Shown piece after piece: positions 1 to 6,051 of a stretch of 6,851 nucleotides of DNA (the stretch's first letter is position 1; each line of letters opens with the position of its first letter). The notes under the pieces are model-generated. The model was not told where the DNA came from. It ran no database searches and saw only the letters and a list, made by a program, of their open reading frames with translations. Location of the stretch: contig JAAZDU010000125.1 in NCBI GenBank assembly GCA_012512665.1, forward strand, positions 1-6,851. Direction: 5' to 3'. A program made the position numbers and the translations under genes. Source of the DNA: Bacillota bacterium (lineage in GTDB: Bacteria > Bacillota > Dethiobacteria > DTU022 > JAAZDU01).

Positions 1-859
1 AACGTCAACAGGGCCCTATCAGCCCCCATTAATATTCACTGTGACCACAGCGACAGCATGGGGGCAAGAGATGCTGGCTGGGTTCAGCTATTTTCAGAAA
101 ATGCCCAGGAGGCTTACGACAACACCCTGCAGGCCGTTCGCATCGCAGAGCACCAGGATGTAAAACTACCCGTGATGGTGCTTTTGGACGGTTTTATCAT
201 TTCTCACTCCATCGACCGGGTAGAATTCCTGGATGACGATACTGCCCGCAAATTCATTGGCAGCTATACTCCCGCCTATACCTTGCTCAATCCCGGCAAT
301 CCTATCTGTGTAGGCGCCTTCGACGGTCTCTACGGCAACCTGCAAGAATTTAAACGCGCCGCGCAATGCAGCAAGAGTAATCAAGCAGGTAGGGGAAGAA
401 TACGGGAAAATTTCGGGCCGCTCTTACGGCTTTTTTGAAACCTACCAAATGGAGGATGCAGAAATTGCCATTGTCTGCCCGGGCTCTTCTGCCGGCACAG
501 TGAGGCATATGCTGGGCCAGCTGCGGGACAAAGGCATGAAAATTGGCCTTGTTAAGCTCAGGATGTTTAGGCCTTTCCCGGCCAAAGAGCTGCAGGAAAT
601 CCTGGCCCCTCTCAAAGCGGTGGCCATTTTTGACCGCTCCGATACCTATGCCGGCGGGATGGGCGGCCAGGTTTTTATAGAAACACGCTCTTCCTTCTAT
701 GAGGCACCTCAAAAACCGCTCTTGGTAAACTATATCTACGGTTTGGGCGGCAGAGACCTCAACCAGGCCCTCATTGAAAAAGCGGCCATGGAGCTCAACG
801 AGATAGCCCAAACGGGCGTAGTTAAGCAGAAAATTAACTACCTGGGACTTAAAGAATAG
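1..859 (+). CDS. porA: Pyruvate (2-oxoacid):ferredoxin oxidoreductase alpha subunit, 5'-partial and frameshifted
   Basis: This is the C-terminal two thirds or so of the alpha subunit of the multi-subunit pyruvate:ferredoxin oxidoreductase, a cytoplasmic enzyme that converts pyruvate and CoA to acetyl-CoA, CO2 and reduced ferredoxin. The frame is open from base 1 and reads NRALSAPINIHCDHSDSMGARD followed by GWVQLFSENAQEAYD, a conserved PorA segment. The family is usually near 390-400 residues, so about 100 N-terminal residues, including the YPITPS-like catalytic region, lie outside the window. Reading frame 1 carries the protein to about base 360 (ending LYGNLQEFKRA) and then runs into a TGA at 436-438. 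Frame 2 takes over from about 362 (NAARVIKQVGEEYGKISGR) and continues through GLVKLRMFRPFPAKEL to the TAG at 857-859. One extra base, or two missing bases, at 350-367 would explain this. The stop overlaps the porB ribosome binding site. It could be a real pseudogene or a sequencing error; the intact downstream half favours a recent mutation or an error. A 2-oxoacid other than pyruvate is possible. Confidence 0.9.
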
Positions 860-866
860 GAGGTGA
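858..866 (+). promoter_or_regulatory. Ribosome binding site of porB
   Basis: AGGAGGTGA is an almost perfect complement to the 16S rRNA 3' end. It begins inside the porA stop codon TAG and lies 4 bases before the porB ATG, which fixes the porB start and suggests coupled translation of the two subunits. Confidence 0.8.
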
Positions 867-870
867 AACG

Positions 871-1803
871 ATGTCTGTGAAACTGGCAGATTTAACTCAT
901 AAAAAAGAAAGGCTAACCGGCGGCCACAGAATGTGCGCCGGCTGCGGTGCGCCTATTGCTGTCCGGCAGGTGCTGCTGGCCGCCCCGGAAGGTGTGGAAT
1001 TAGTTATTGCGGGGGCAACAGGTTGCCTGGAAGTATCTACAACTATCTACCCCTACTCCGCCTGGAACGCATCATATATCCACAACGCCTTTGAAAATGC
1101 TGCCTCCACTATCAGCGGAGTGGAAGCCTGCTATAATTCCCTGAAAGCTCAGGGCAAGCTGGATGCCGAATATCGCTTTCTAGCTTTTGGCGGCGATGGC
1201 GGAACCTACGATATCGGCTTGCAGGCTCTCTCGGGTATGCTAGAAAGAGGGCACCGCTGCATCTACGTCTGCTACAACAACGAAGCATACATGAATACGG
1301 GTATTCAGCGTTCCGGGGCTACTCCCTTTGGGGCCTCCACCACTACCAGCCCCCACGGGCGACAAAGCTTTGGCAAGCCACAGCCCAGAAAAGATCTGAC
1401 GGCTATAGCAGCTGCCCACAACATCCCCTATGTGGCACAGGCCTCCATCAGCCACTGGAGAGACCTGGTGACAAAAGCGCAGAAAGCATATCAGGCTGAC
1501 GGCCCCGCTTTCTTGAATATTCTTGCCCCCTGCCATCGAGGCTGGCGCTACCCCATGGAGAAAACGGTGGAGATAGCCCGGTTGGCAGTGCAAGCTTGTT
1601 TCTGGCCTCTCTACGAGGTAGAAGACGGCACCTGGAAATTAAATAACAAGGTTCCCAAGAAAAAACCTGTAGAGGAATTTTTAAAGATGCAGGGGAGATT
1701 TTCTCACCTCTTTAAAGGAGATAACCAGAAAGTGCTGGAGCAGATTCAGGAACAGCTGGACAAAGAGTGGGAAAAACTCCTCAAACGCTGCGGTGAAGCT
1801 TAA
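871..1803 (+). CDS. porB: Pyruvate (2-oxoacid):ferredoxin oxidoreductase beta subunit, TPP- and Fe-S-binding
   Basis: This 310-residue protein is the beta subunit that holds thiamine pyrophosphate and one [4Fe-4S] cluster and works with PorA in the cytoplasm to decarboxylate pyruvate and reduce ferredoxin. The TPP motif is visible as GGDGGTYDIG at residues 107-116, followed by NNEAYMNTG at 136-144 and QRSGATP at 146-152. The four expected cluster cysteines are present: C22 and C25 in MCAGCG, C52 in ATGCLE and C221 in APCHRGW. The length is normal for the family and the frame is intact. The start at 871 is supported by AGGAGGTGA (858-866), which overlaps the porA stop, so the two genes are translationally close (11 bases between them). 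A strong terminator follows, making porB the last gene of its operon. The gamma and delta (ferredoxin-like) subunits are not in the window and may lie upstream. Specificity for pyruvate over other 2-oxoacids is inferred from overall sequence character. Confidence 0.95.
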   Translation: MSVKLADLTHKKERLTGGHRMCAGCGAPIAVRQVLLAAPEGVELVIAGATGCLEVSTTIYPYSAWNASYIHNAFENAASTISGVEACYNSLKAQGKLDAEYRFLAFGGDGGTYDIGLQALSGMLERGHRCIYVCYNNEAYMNTGIQRSGATPFGASTTTSPHGRQSFGKPQPRKDLTAIAAAHNIPYVAQASISHWRDLVTKAQKAYQADGPAFLNILAPCHRGWRYPMEKTVEIARLAVQACFWPLYEVEDGTWKLNNKVPKKKPVEEFLKMQGRFSHLFKGDNQKVLEQIQEQLDKEWEKLLKRCGEA

Positions 1804-1825
1804 ATTGGTGAGAACATATTGATAT

Positions 1826-1866
1826 AACCCGGCGGGGATTTACAAAACCGGCCGGGTTCTTTTTTT
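1826..1866 (+). terminator. Rho-independent terminator after porB
   Basis: A perfect 8-bp stem is formed by AACCCGGC (1826-1833) and GCCGGGTT (1851-1858), with a 17-base loop that contains further G/C-rich sequence. A run of seven T (1860-1866) follows one base after the stem. It starts 23 bases after the porB stop, so it ends the por transcript and separates it from the degS gene. There is no T-run on the other side, so it looks one-directional. Confidence 0.85.
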
Positions 1867-1886
1867 AAGCAGCCATTGCAGGAAAA

Positions 1887-1915
1887 TTGTAGCAATAAAT
1901 TGAAAAGAATATATG
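1887..1915 (+). promoter_or_regulatory. Candidate sigma-A promoter for degS-degU
   Basis: TTGTAG (1887-1892) and TATATG (1910-1915) are separated by 17 bases in an AT-rich stretch just after the por terminator, and would start transcription around 1921, about 35 bases before degS. A TTGACA at 1926-1931 has no usable -10 partner before the start codon. The placement is good, but both boxes deviate from consensus, so this is tentative. Confidence 0.35.
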
Positions 1916-1954
1916 GTACACTTCTTTGACATACATGATACTTGAGGTGCCGCC

Positions 1955-3136
1955 ATGAAAAATAAAATGGACATTACTCTCCTGGACAAAATTATTAAAG
2001 ATACAGTTAAACACCTGGAAGAAGGAAAGCAGCAAATATCTGATATTGCCGAATCAGTACGCCAGGAAAGAGACAGCCTGTACAATAATTTGTTGGAAAT
2101 AAAAAAAGAAACCCTGGAAACCATTGAGCAGGTTGACAGGTTGGAACAGGCCGAAAAATCCGCCCGGCTCTATTTGATGAAGGTCAGCCGCGAATTTGAC
2201 CGCTACAGCGAAGAAGATGTAAAAAACGCTTATAATAACGCGCGCGACATTCAGCTTAAGCTTGGCTTGCTCAGGGAGAGAGAAGTTCAACTGCGCATAC
2301 GGCGGGATCAGATGGGAGTAAGCCTGCGCCGGCTCCAGGATACGCTAGAAAAGGCAGAAAACCTGGTCTCCAAGGTAAGTATAGCTTTAAACTTTCTCCT
2401 GGGTAACCTGAAAGAAATGGGAACCAAGCTGGAAGAAATTCAACAGAAGCAGCAGCTGGGCATGCGTATCATTAAAGCCCAGGAGGAAGAACGAAGAAGG
2501 GTGGCCCGGGAAATCCACGACGGCCCTGCCCAATCCATGGCCAACGTGGTGCTGCGTGTGGAAATTTGCGAAAAACTGCTGAAAATAAAGCCTGAAGAAG
2601 TAAAAAAAGAGTTATCTGAATTAAAAGGCCTGGTAAAAGAAAGCCTTCAGGATGTAAGAAAAATTATTTTCGACCTGCGGCCCATGGTTTTGGACGATCT
2701 GGGCCTTGTTCCCGCTTTGAAAAGATATATTGCAGAACTCCAGGAAAGGTGTAGCCTGCACATAGACTTTCAAGTCCTGGGCAACACCAATGAAAGATTA
2801 AGCGGAACCCTGGAAATTGCCCTCTTCCGTATTATCCAAGAAGCTTTAAACAACGTCATTAAACACGCTCAGGCCAAAACCGTGGAGGTTTACCTGGAGC
2901 AGGCTCAAACTCAGGTAAACTTGCGCATCAAAGACGACGGCTGCGGCTTTGACCTGGAAAAGGTGCTTAACAACAGCAATTCTGACAGCTACGGCCTCAT
3001 AGGCATCAGGGAAAGGGTGGAGCTTTTAGAGGGAAACTTCAAAATATTAACAGCACCGGGGAAAGGAACCAATCTTTTGGTTAAAATTCCATTTGGGAAA
3101 AAGAATCAAGCTAAAAGCGAGGAAGCAGCGAAATGA
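1955..3136 (+). CDS. degS: DegS-type cytoplasmic sensor histidine kinase
   Basis: This 393-residue protein has the layout of Bacillus DegS (385 residues in B. subtilis). Residues 1 to about 165 form a highly charged, helical coiled-coil-like DegS sensor region with no membrane segment, so the kinase should be cytoplasmic. The HisKA_3 dimerization and phosphoacceptor helix follows at about 168-235, with RRVAREIHDGPAQS placing the phosphorylated histidine at H188. The HATPase_c domain occupies about 280-380: N-box EALNNVIKHA at 296-305, G1 box DDGCGFD at 327-333, G2 box GLIGIRER at 347-354, and PGKGT at 368-372. All catalytic boxes look intact. The ATG at 1955 is preceded by GAGGTG (1944-1949). 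Its stop overlaps the start of the DegU-like regulator, its obvious partner. The input signal cannot be read from the sequence. In Bacillus the pair controls exoenzymes, motility and multicellular behaviour. Here the neighbouring pilus locus is a candidate target, by position only. Confidence 0.92.
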   Translation: MKNKMDITLLDKIIKDTVKHLEEGKQQISDIAESVRQERDSLYNNLLEIKKETLETIEQVDRLEQAEKSARLYLMKVSREFDRYSEEDVKNAYNNARDIQLKLGLLREREVQLRIRRDQMGVSLRRLQDTLEKAENLVSKVSIALNFLLGNLKEMGTKLEEIQQKQQLGMRIIKAQEEERRRVAREIHDGPAQSMANVVLRVEICEKLLKIKPEEVKKELSELKGLVKESLQDVRKIIFDLRPMVLDDLGLVPALKRYIAELQERCSLHIDFQVLGNTNERLSGTLEIALFRIIQEALNNVIKHAQAKTVEVYLEQAQTQVNLRIKDDGCGFDLEKVLNNSNSDSYGLIGIRERVELLEGNFKILTAPGKGTNLLVKIPFGKKNQAKSEEAAK

Positions 3137-3777
3137 AAGAAATAAGGCTTCTTTTAGCAGATGATCATATGCTTATCCGCGACGGCCTCAAAAAAATACT
3201 GTCGCTGGAACAAGGGCTAAAGGTTATCGGTGAAGCGCAAAACGGCCAGGAGGCGGTAGAGCTGGCAGAAAAACTGCTCCCTGATATCATCCTGATGGAT
3301 ATAAACATGCCTGTGATGAACGGTATCGAGGCTACTAAGATAATCAAGAAAAAGCTCCCCCGGGTGGAGATAATAGCCCTTACTATTCACGACGACGAAG
3401 AGTATATTTATGAACTTTTCAATGCCGGCATATCGGGCTACATCTTAAAAGACGTGGGTAGCGAGGAGCTTATTAAGGCTATCGACCGTGTATCCGCCGG
3501 GGAAGCGGTCTTTCATCCCTCAGTTACCCAAAAGCTGCTGGGCCAATTCCGCCAGCTGACTAAAAGCAAGGAGAACAACCCCCACCTCACACCACGCGAA
3601 CTGGAGGTGCTAACCTGCATCACCCAGGGCAAAAGCAACAAGGAAATCGCCGCCCTATTATACATAAGCGAAAAAACCGTCAAAAACCACCTAACCAATA
3701 TCTTCCGCAAAATAGGAGTCGAAGACAGGACCCAGGCCGCGCTCTACGCTGTCAAAAACCGCCTGGTAAAGCTGTAA
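3133..3777 (+). CDS. degU: DegU-type response regulator, NarL/LuxR family
   Basis: This 214-residue DNA-binding response regulator has an N-terminal receiver domain (about 3-120) and a C-terminal LuxR-type helix-turn-helix (about 150-214). The receiver has the acidic pair D10/D11, the phosphoacceptor D56 in LMDINMP, the switch threonine T84 in ALTIHD and the conserved lysine K106 in YILKD. The HTH domain shows LTPRELEVL at 152-160 and then SNKEIAALLYISEKTVKNHL, the classic LuxR recognition region. Everything looks functional. Its ATG lies inside the degS stop (ATGA, 4-base overlap), with GAGGA at 3119-3123 as ribosome binding site, so kinase and regulator should be made together. I name it degU because it follows a DegS-type kinase and matches that subfamily in length and key residues. 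Its regulon is unknown. No terminator is visible after it, so transcription could run on toward the pilin genes. Confidence 0.92.
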   Translation: MKEIRLLLADDHMLIRDGLKKILSLEQGLKVIGEAQNGQEAVELAEKLLPDIILMDINMPVMNGIEATKIIKKKLPRVEIIALTIHDDEEYIYELFNAGISGYILKDVGSEELIKAIDRVSAGEAVFHPSVTQKLLGQFRQLTKSKENNPHLTPRELEVLTCITQGKSNKEIAALLYISEKTVKNHLTNIFRKIGVEDRTQAALYAVKNRLVKL

Positions 3778-3782
3778 CTCCC

Positions 3783-4034
3783 CTATTTCTCCCTAACCCC
3801 ACTTTCACTGCCTCCTGAAGCCCACTCTGGCATATATCCTCCCCACCACAGGCTTTCATCTCCCGAACAGCATACCTTATCTGCCAGTAAACCTTCCGCC
3901 AGCCTGAGGGTAACCGCTGAAGTATATCCTTTACCCCTGTCCTTTATCAAAACCGCACCTACCCGAGCAGCATATTTTGTTTCCGCCGGGAAGCGGCAGG
4001 CGATATAATTCCTTAAAGATAGACACCGCCTTCT
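3783..4034 (-). other. Unassigned minus-strand open frame, possible gene remnant
   Basis: On the minus strand a frame stays open for 83 codons between the stop read at 4037-4035 and a TAG read at 3785-3783. The product would include YAARVGAVLIKDRGKGYTSA, LRLAEGLLADKVCCSG and ESLWWGGYMPEWAS. That composition, with rare W and C residues and no stop, looks more protein-like than random DNA. There is no good start: the only candidates are a TTG at 3950-3948, with a weak AGGTG before it, and a late ATG. I recognise no family. It could be the tail of a decayed gene or element inserted against the direction of its neighbours, or simply a chance open frame in G-rich DNA. It also lies across a possible promoter for the pilins. 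Confidence 0.25.
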
Positions 4035-4040
4035 TTAACG

Positions 4041-4052
4041 GGACTAAAGTCC
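4041..4052. repeat. Short perfect inverted repeat GGACTAAAGTCC in the pilin leader region
   Basis: GGACT and AGTCC flank AA in a perfect palindromic arrangement about 92 bases upstream of the first pilin start. As RNA it could form a 4-bp GGAC/GTCC stem with a TAAA loop, extended by one G-U pair. As DNA it could be a protein binding site, for example for a dimeric regulator. No second copy is seen in the window. A function is not shown. Confidence 0.4.
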
Positions 4053-4077
4053 TACAATTTTCGAGACCCATGGCTGA

Positions 4078-4107
4078 TTAACCGACACCCTAAAACAATG
4101 ATAGACT
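4078..4107 (+). promoter_or_regulatory. Candidate promoter for the Flp pilin operon
   Basis: TTAACC (4078-4083) is followed 18 bases later by TAGACT (4102-4107), preceded by TGa (4099-4101) as an extended -10 element. Transcription would start near 4114 and give a leader of about 30 bases to the first pilin. Both hexamers match the sigma-A consensus at only four of six positions. The alternative is a start after the TATAAT at 4004-4009, giving a leader of about 130 bases that includes the inverted repeat. Confidence 0.3.
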
Positions 4108-4130
4108 AAACTTACCAAAAAATCAGACGC

Positions 4131-4137
4131 GGAGGTG
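4131..4137 (+). promoter_or_regulatory. Ribosome binding site deciding the GTG start of pilin 1
   Basis: GGAGGTG lies 7 bases before GTG at 4145. The arrangement GGAGGT, A-rich spacer, GTGGT recurs at the second pilin (GGAGGT at 4388, GTGGTA at 4404), which supports both GTG starts. Confidence 0.75.
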
Positions 4138-4144
4138 CCAAAAA

Positions 4145-4333
4145 GTGGTTGAATTGATAAGAAGGTTCGTCAGGGAAGAAGAAGGGCAGGGCATGGTAGA
4201 GTACGGATTGATTCTGGCTTTGGTGGCCATAGCTGCAATTGCTATACTTGGTACTTTGGGAAGTACATTAGGGGACGAAGACGAAGGCATTTTTGCCCGG
4301 GTAGTCAACGCTTTAAGAGGAGAAGGGGAATAA
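4145..4333 (+). CDS. flp: Flp/Fap-type pilin 1 (Tad pilus major subunit candidate)
   Basis: This 62-residue protein is a Flp-family type IVb prepilin, the structural subunit of Tad pili. It has a short charged leader (residues 1-14, ending RREEEG in character), a predicted prepilin peptidase site after G14, mature start QGMVEYG with the conserved Glu at mature position 5 (E19) followed by Tyr, and one hydrophobic helix (about 21-42: LILALVAIAAIAILGTLG). The tail is hydrophilic, with an acidic cluster GDEDEG at about 43-48. The GTG start is set by GGAGGTG at 4131-4137. After export the protein would sit in the membrane until cleaved by a TadV/CpaA-type peptidase, which is not in the window. 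It is the first gene of the pilus locus. Length and motif fit Flp pilins well; whether this or the next pilin is the major subunit cannot be told from sequence. Confidence 0.9.
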   Translation: MVELIRRFVREEEGQGMVEYGLILALVAIAAIAILGTLGSTLGDEDEGIFARVVNALRGEGE

Positions 4334-4387
4334 ATCATTATTGTGCCCCTATATTCTTCGTATTCTTATAATGCATAACCTATTTAT

Positions 4388-4393
4388 GGAGGT
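4388..4393 (+). promoter_or_regulatory. Ribosome binding site deciding the GTG start of pilin 2
   Basis: GGAGGT stands 10 bases before GTG 4404 and is the only strong site upstream of this small gene. It rules out the longer reading from 4341. Confidence 0.65.
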
Positions 4394-4403
4394 TACCACA
4401 AAA

Positions 4404-4580
4404 GTGGTAAAAAAAACTGACATTTTTTTACGTGAAGAACAGGGACAGGGAATGGCAGAGTATGGACTGCTCCTGGCCTTGGTAGCGCTGGCAGTGGTAG
4501 CGTCTTTAAGCTTTATGGGTAACGGGATCAACAATTTTTTTACACATTTTACAACCAAGCTTGAGGAAACAGTTAATTAG
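4404..4580 (+). CDS. Flp/Fap-type pilin 2 (divergent paralogue)
   Basis: This 58-residue protein is a second Flp-type prepilin. The leader is 14 residues ending REEQG, the predicted cleavage is after G14, and the mature protein begins QGMAEYG with Glu at position 5 (E19) and Tyr at 20. A hydrophobic helix covers about 21-39 (LLLALVALAVVASLSFMG), and the tail NGINNFFTHFTTKLEE has three phenylalanines, unlike the acidic tail of pilin 1. I start it at GTG 4404 because GGAGGT at 4388-4393 is correctly placed and the leader then has exactly the length of pilin 1. The frame is open further upstream to a TTG at 4341, but that start has no ribosome binding site and would give an over-long leader. It is probably a tandem duplicate of pilin 1 that has diverged, serving as an alternative or minor subunit. 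Confidence 0.88.
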   Translation: MVKKTDIFLREEQGQGMAEYGLLLALVALAVVASLSFMGNGINNFFTHFTTKLEETVN

Positions 4581-4590
4581 CAATTATAAA
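4561..4590 (+). promoter_or_regulatory. Possible internal promoter between pilin 2 and the TadE gene
   Basis: TTGAGG (4561-4566) and TATAAA (4585-4590) are 18 bases apart, in AT-rich DNA at the end of pilin 2 and in the 58-base gap before the next gene. Such a promoter would uncouple the assembly genes from the pilins. The match is moderate and a chance occurrence in AT-rich sequence is quite possible. Confidence 0.25.
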
Positions 4591-4638
4591 ATATTCAAAA
4601 AGGAAATTAGAAGCAAGCTCTCAGCAGGAGGGGTAAAG

Positions 4639-5043
4639 ATGGCCATGAAACTTCACCAACTGGGGAAAAGTCAAAAGGGACAAGCCCTGGTGGAGCTGGC
4701 CATTACTTTGCCCCTTTTACTGCTGCTCCTCTTCGGCATTATAGAATTTGGGCGGGTAGGACACGCCTACCTCACTTTGAATTACGCTGCCCGCGAAGCT
4801 GCCAGGCTTGGTATTACTGGTGCCAGTGATAACGCTATTTTGGAGCGCATTAACCAGGCAGCATCTTCCCTGCAGGAAGAGGACCTGGAGATATCCCTCA
4901 CGCCTCCTTACCAGCAGAGGCACAGCGGCACAGAATTTCATGTAGTCCTGGATTACAAGCTGGAACTCTACCTGCCCTTCCCGGAAACACTCATCACCAA
5001 CCCTCTCCCCCTGCAGGGGAGATCGATCATGAGGATGGAGTAA
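4639..5043 (+). CDS. tadE: TadE-like pseudopilin
   Basis: This 134-residue protein belongs to the TadE family of pilin-like proteins that are processed by the prepilin peptidase and needed for Tad pilus assembly. It has a basic leader, a predicted cleavage after G14 in KGQALVELA, Glu at mature position 5 (E19), then a membrane helix (about 20-37, rich in Leu) ending IIEFGR, and AYLTLNYAAREAARLG, a typical TadE segment. The remaining extracytoplasmic domain carries no recognisable catalytic motif. I choose ATG 4639 because AGGAGGGG (4626-4633) is correctly spaced, and because the leader then has the same 14 residues as both pilins. An upstream TTG at 4561 in frame would overlap pilin 2 and has no ribosome binding site. 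The gene is followed after 3 bases by the TadG-like gene, so the two are cotranscribed. TadF, a related pseudopilin, is a possible alternative name. Confidence 0.88.
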   Translation: MAMKLHQLGKSQKGQALVELAITLPLLLLLLFGIIEFGRVGHAYLTLNYAAREAARLGITGASDNAILERINQAASSLQEEDLEISLTPPYQQRHSGTEFHVVLDYKLELYLPFPETLITNPLPLQGRSIMRME

Positions 5044-5046
5044 AGG

Positions 5047-6039
5047 ATGAAATACTTTCTAAAAATAATAAGAGAGGAAAAGGGTTCGGTCCTGGTCACC
5101 ATTACCCTCGCCATGGTTGCCCTCTTAGGGGTGACAGCCCTGGTGGTGGACGCAGGCCTGGCCTACGCAGAAAGGGTAAAATTGAACAATGCTGTGGATG
5201 CGGCCGCCCTTGCTGGTGTCCAGGAGATGGCCAGCGGTTTGGATGTTTCCCTGACAGAAGAGGCAGCCAGGGACTATGCTCTTCTTAACGCTCCGGATCT
5301 TGATGAGAACTTACTCTCCATCCAGGTAAACAAGGAGGAGAACCGGGTAGTCGTCTCAGCCCGGAAAGTCATGGGGCTCTTCTTCGCTCGCGTGCTCAAC
5401 TTTTTTGAAGCAGATATCGGCGCCAGGGCTGTTGCCTCCTTCCGCTACCCGACTCAGGTCACACAGGTTAAAAACGGTAATGTATTACCCCTTTTTATCT
5501 CCCAGGAGGTATACGAGGGAACACTCAATGAAGACGGCTCTATCAACGAAGATCTGCAGATCAACTTAATGGGTTCTGATAATTTTCACGTTATCATTGA
5601 CGGCCGGGAAGTACCCGGCAATTGGGGAGCACTCAACTTTGAACACGGCACCTCCAGTTTTGTCGCTGCCCTGGAGGGCAGCCTGGAAACTGTTATTAAC
5701 ATGGAAGCCGGAAGCTGGTACGAGCAAGGCACCAAAACGGGAACCATGGGCGTTAACGTGAAAAAAGCGGTGGACAAACGCTTGGCAGAAGGCAGCAGCG
5801 TTCCCAGCTACGGGCTCATACCTATCGTTGATGCCGTCGAAGATAAAGGCGGTGGCAAAGTGGCTGTCCATATCTGCGGTTTTGCCATTTTTAACATCAC
5901 CGGCACCAGGCACGACCCACCGGGGTGGACCATAGAGGGGCACCTAAAAAACGGCACATCGATTCCAGATTTTAACGGAAGCACTAGCGAGGAAGAAACA
6001 TATAACTATGGAGCCAGGGTCTTAACCCTCGTAGAGTAG
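5047..6039 (+). CDS. tadG: TadG-like pilus assembly protein (Tad domain)
   Basis: This 330-residue protein has the N-terminal Tad domain of TadG-related proteins: a short leader with EEKGS, one membrane helix (about 15-34) and then DAGLAYAERVKLNNAVDAAALAG, the conserved stretch that follows the helix. It looks like a TadE/pilin N-terminus, but position +5 after the G13/S14 junction is Thr (T18) instead of Glu, so it is probably a membrane anchor that is not cleaved, as reported for TadG. The remainder should lie outside the membrane. It contains a VPGNWGALN segment (189-197), a YGLIPIVDAV segment and a C-terminal part with PPGWTIEGH. I read these as the usual continuation in clostridial Tad-domain proteins, but no function can be given. 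The ATG at 5047 has GGAG (5037-5040) upstream and begins 3 bases after the tadE stop. CpaB follows. It likely helps anchor or assemble the pilus. Confidence 0.82.
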   Translation: MKYFLKIIREEKGSVLVTITLAMVALLGVTALVVDAGLAYAERVKLNNAVDAAALAGVQEMASGLDVSLTEEAARDYALLNAPDLDENLLSIQVNKEENRVVVSARKVMGLFFARVLNFFEADIGARAVASFRYPTQVTQVKNGNVLPLFISQEVYEGTLNEDGSINEDLQINLMGSDNFHVIIDGREVPGNWGALNFEHGTSSFVAALEGSLETVINMEAGSWYEQGTKTGTMGVNVKKAVDKRLAEGSSVPSYGLIPIVDAVEDKGGGKVAVHICGFAIFNITGTRHDPPGWTIEGHLKNGTSIPDFNGSTSEEETYNYGARVLTLVE

Positions 6040-6043
6040 GAGG
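6038..6043 (+). promoter_or_regulatory. Ribosome binding site deciding the TTG start of cpaB
   Basis: AGGAGG begins within the TAG stop of the tadG-like gene. It is 8 bases from TTG 6052 and only 2 bases from TTG 6046, which favours the later start and suggests translational coupling. Confidence 0.7.
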
Positions 6044-6051
6044 AATTGTCC

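Larger units (their letters stand above)
3778..4144. other. Intergenic gap between degU and the Tad pilus locus
   Basis: This 367-base stretch has no confident gene. The part up to about 4000 is strikingly C-rich on the + strand and contains a long minus-strand open frame (separate entry). The rest looks like a promoter and leader region for the pilin genes: a TATAAT at 4004-4009 without a good -35 box at normal spacing, a perfect short inverted repeat at 4041-4052, and a candidate extended -10 promoter near 4099-4107. No terminator for degU with a stem and T-run is visible. I see no tRNA, known riboswitch pattern or transposon end. Confidence 0.5.

Noticed and set aside
350..375. Programmed ribosomal frameshift site in porA
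   Set aside because: I see no classic slippery heptamer with a clear downstream stem-loop, and PorA is not known to need frameshifting.
350..811. Minus-strand open frame of 153 codons opposite porA
   Set aside because: It is opposite well-conserved PorA coding sequence and has no family resemblance; it is a shadow of codon bias.
3982..3996. Near-match of TCCGCCGGGAAGCGG to a segment of degU at 3493-3508
   Set aside because: The match is about 15 bases with one base gap and does not extend on either side; a chance match in GC-rich sequence is the better explanation than a duplicated site.
4367..4372. Perfect TATAAT between the two pilin genes
   Set aside because: The nearest -35-like sequence (TTGTGC at 4341-4346) is 20 bases away, beyond the usual spacing, so a promoter is not supported.
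4341..4403. Upstream TTG start for pilin 2, adding 21 residues
   Set aside because: No ribosome binding site precedes it, whereas GTG 4404 has GGAGGT and gives a leader equal to that of pilin 1.
4561..4638. Upstream TTG start for the TadE gene, adding 26 residues
   Set aside because: It overlaps pilin 2, lacks a ribosome binding site and would give an abnormally long leader; ATG 4639 has a strong site.
5566..5943. Minus-strand open frame of 125 codons opposite the tadG-like gene
   Set aside because: No motif, no ribosome binding site, and it overlaps a plausible + strand gene over its full length.
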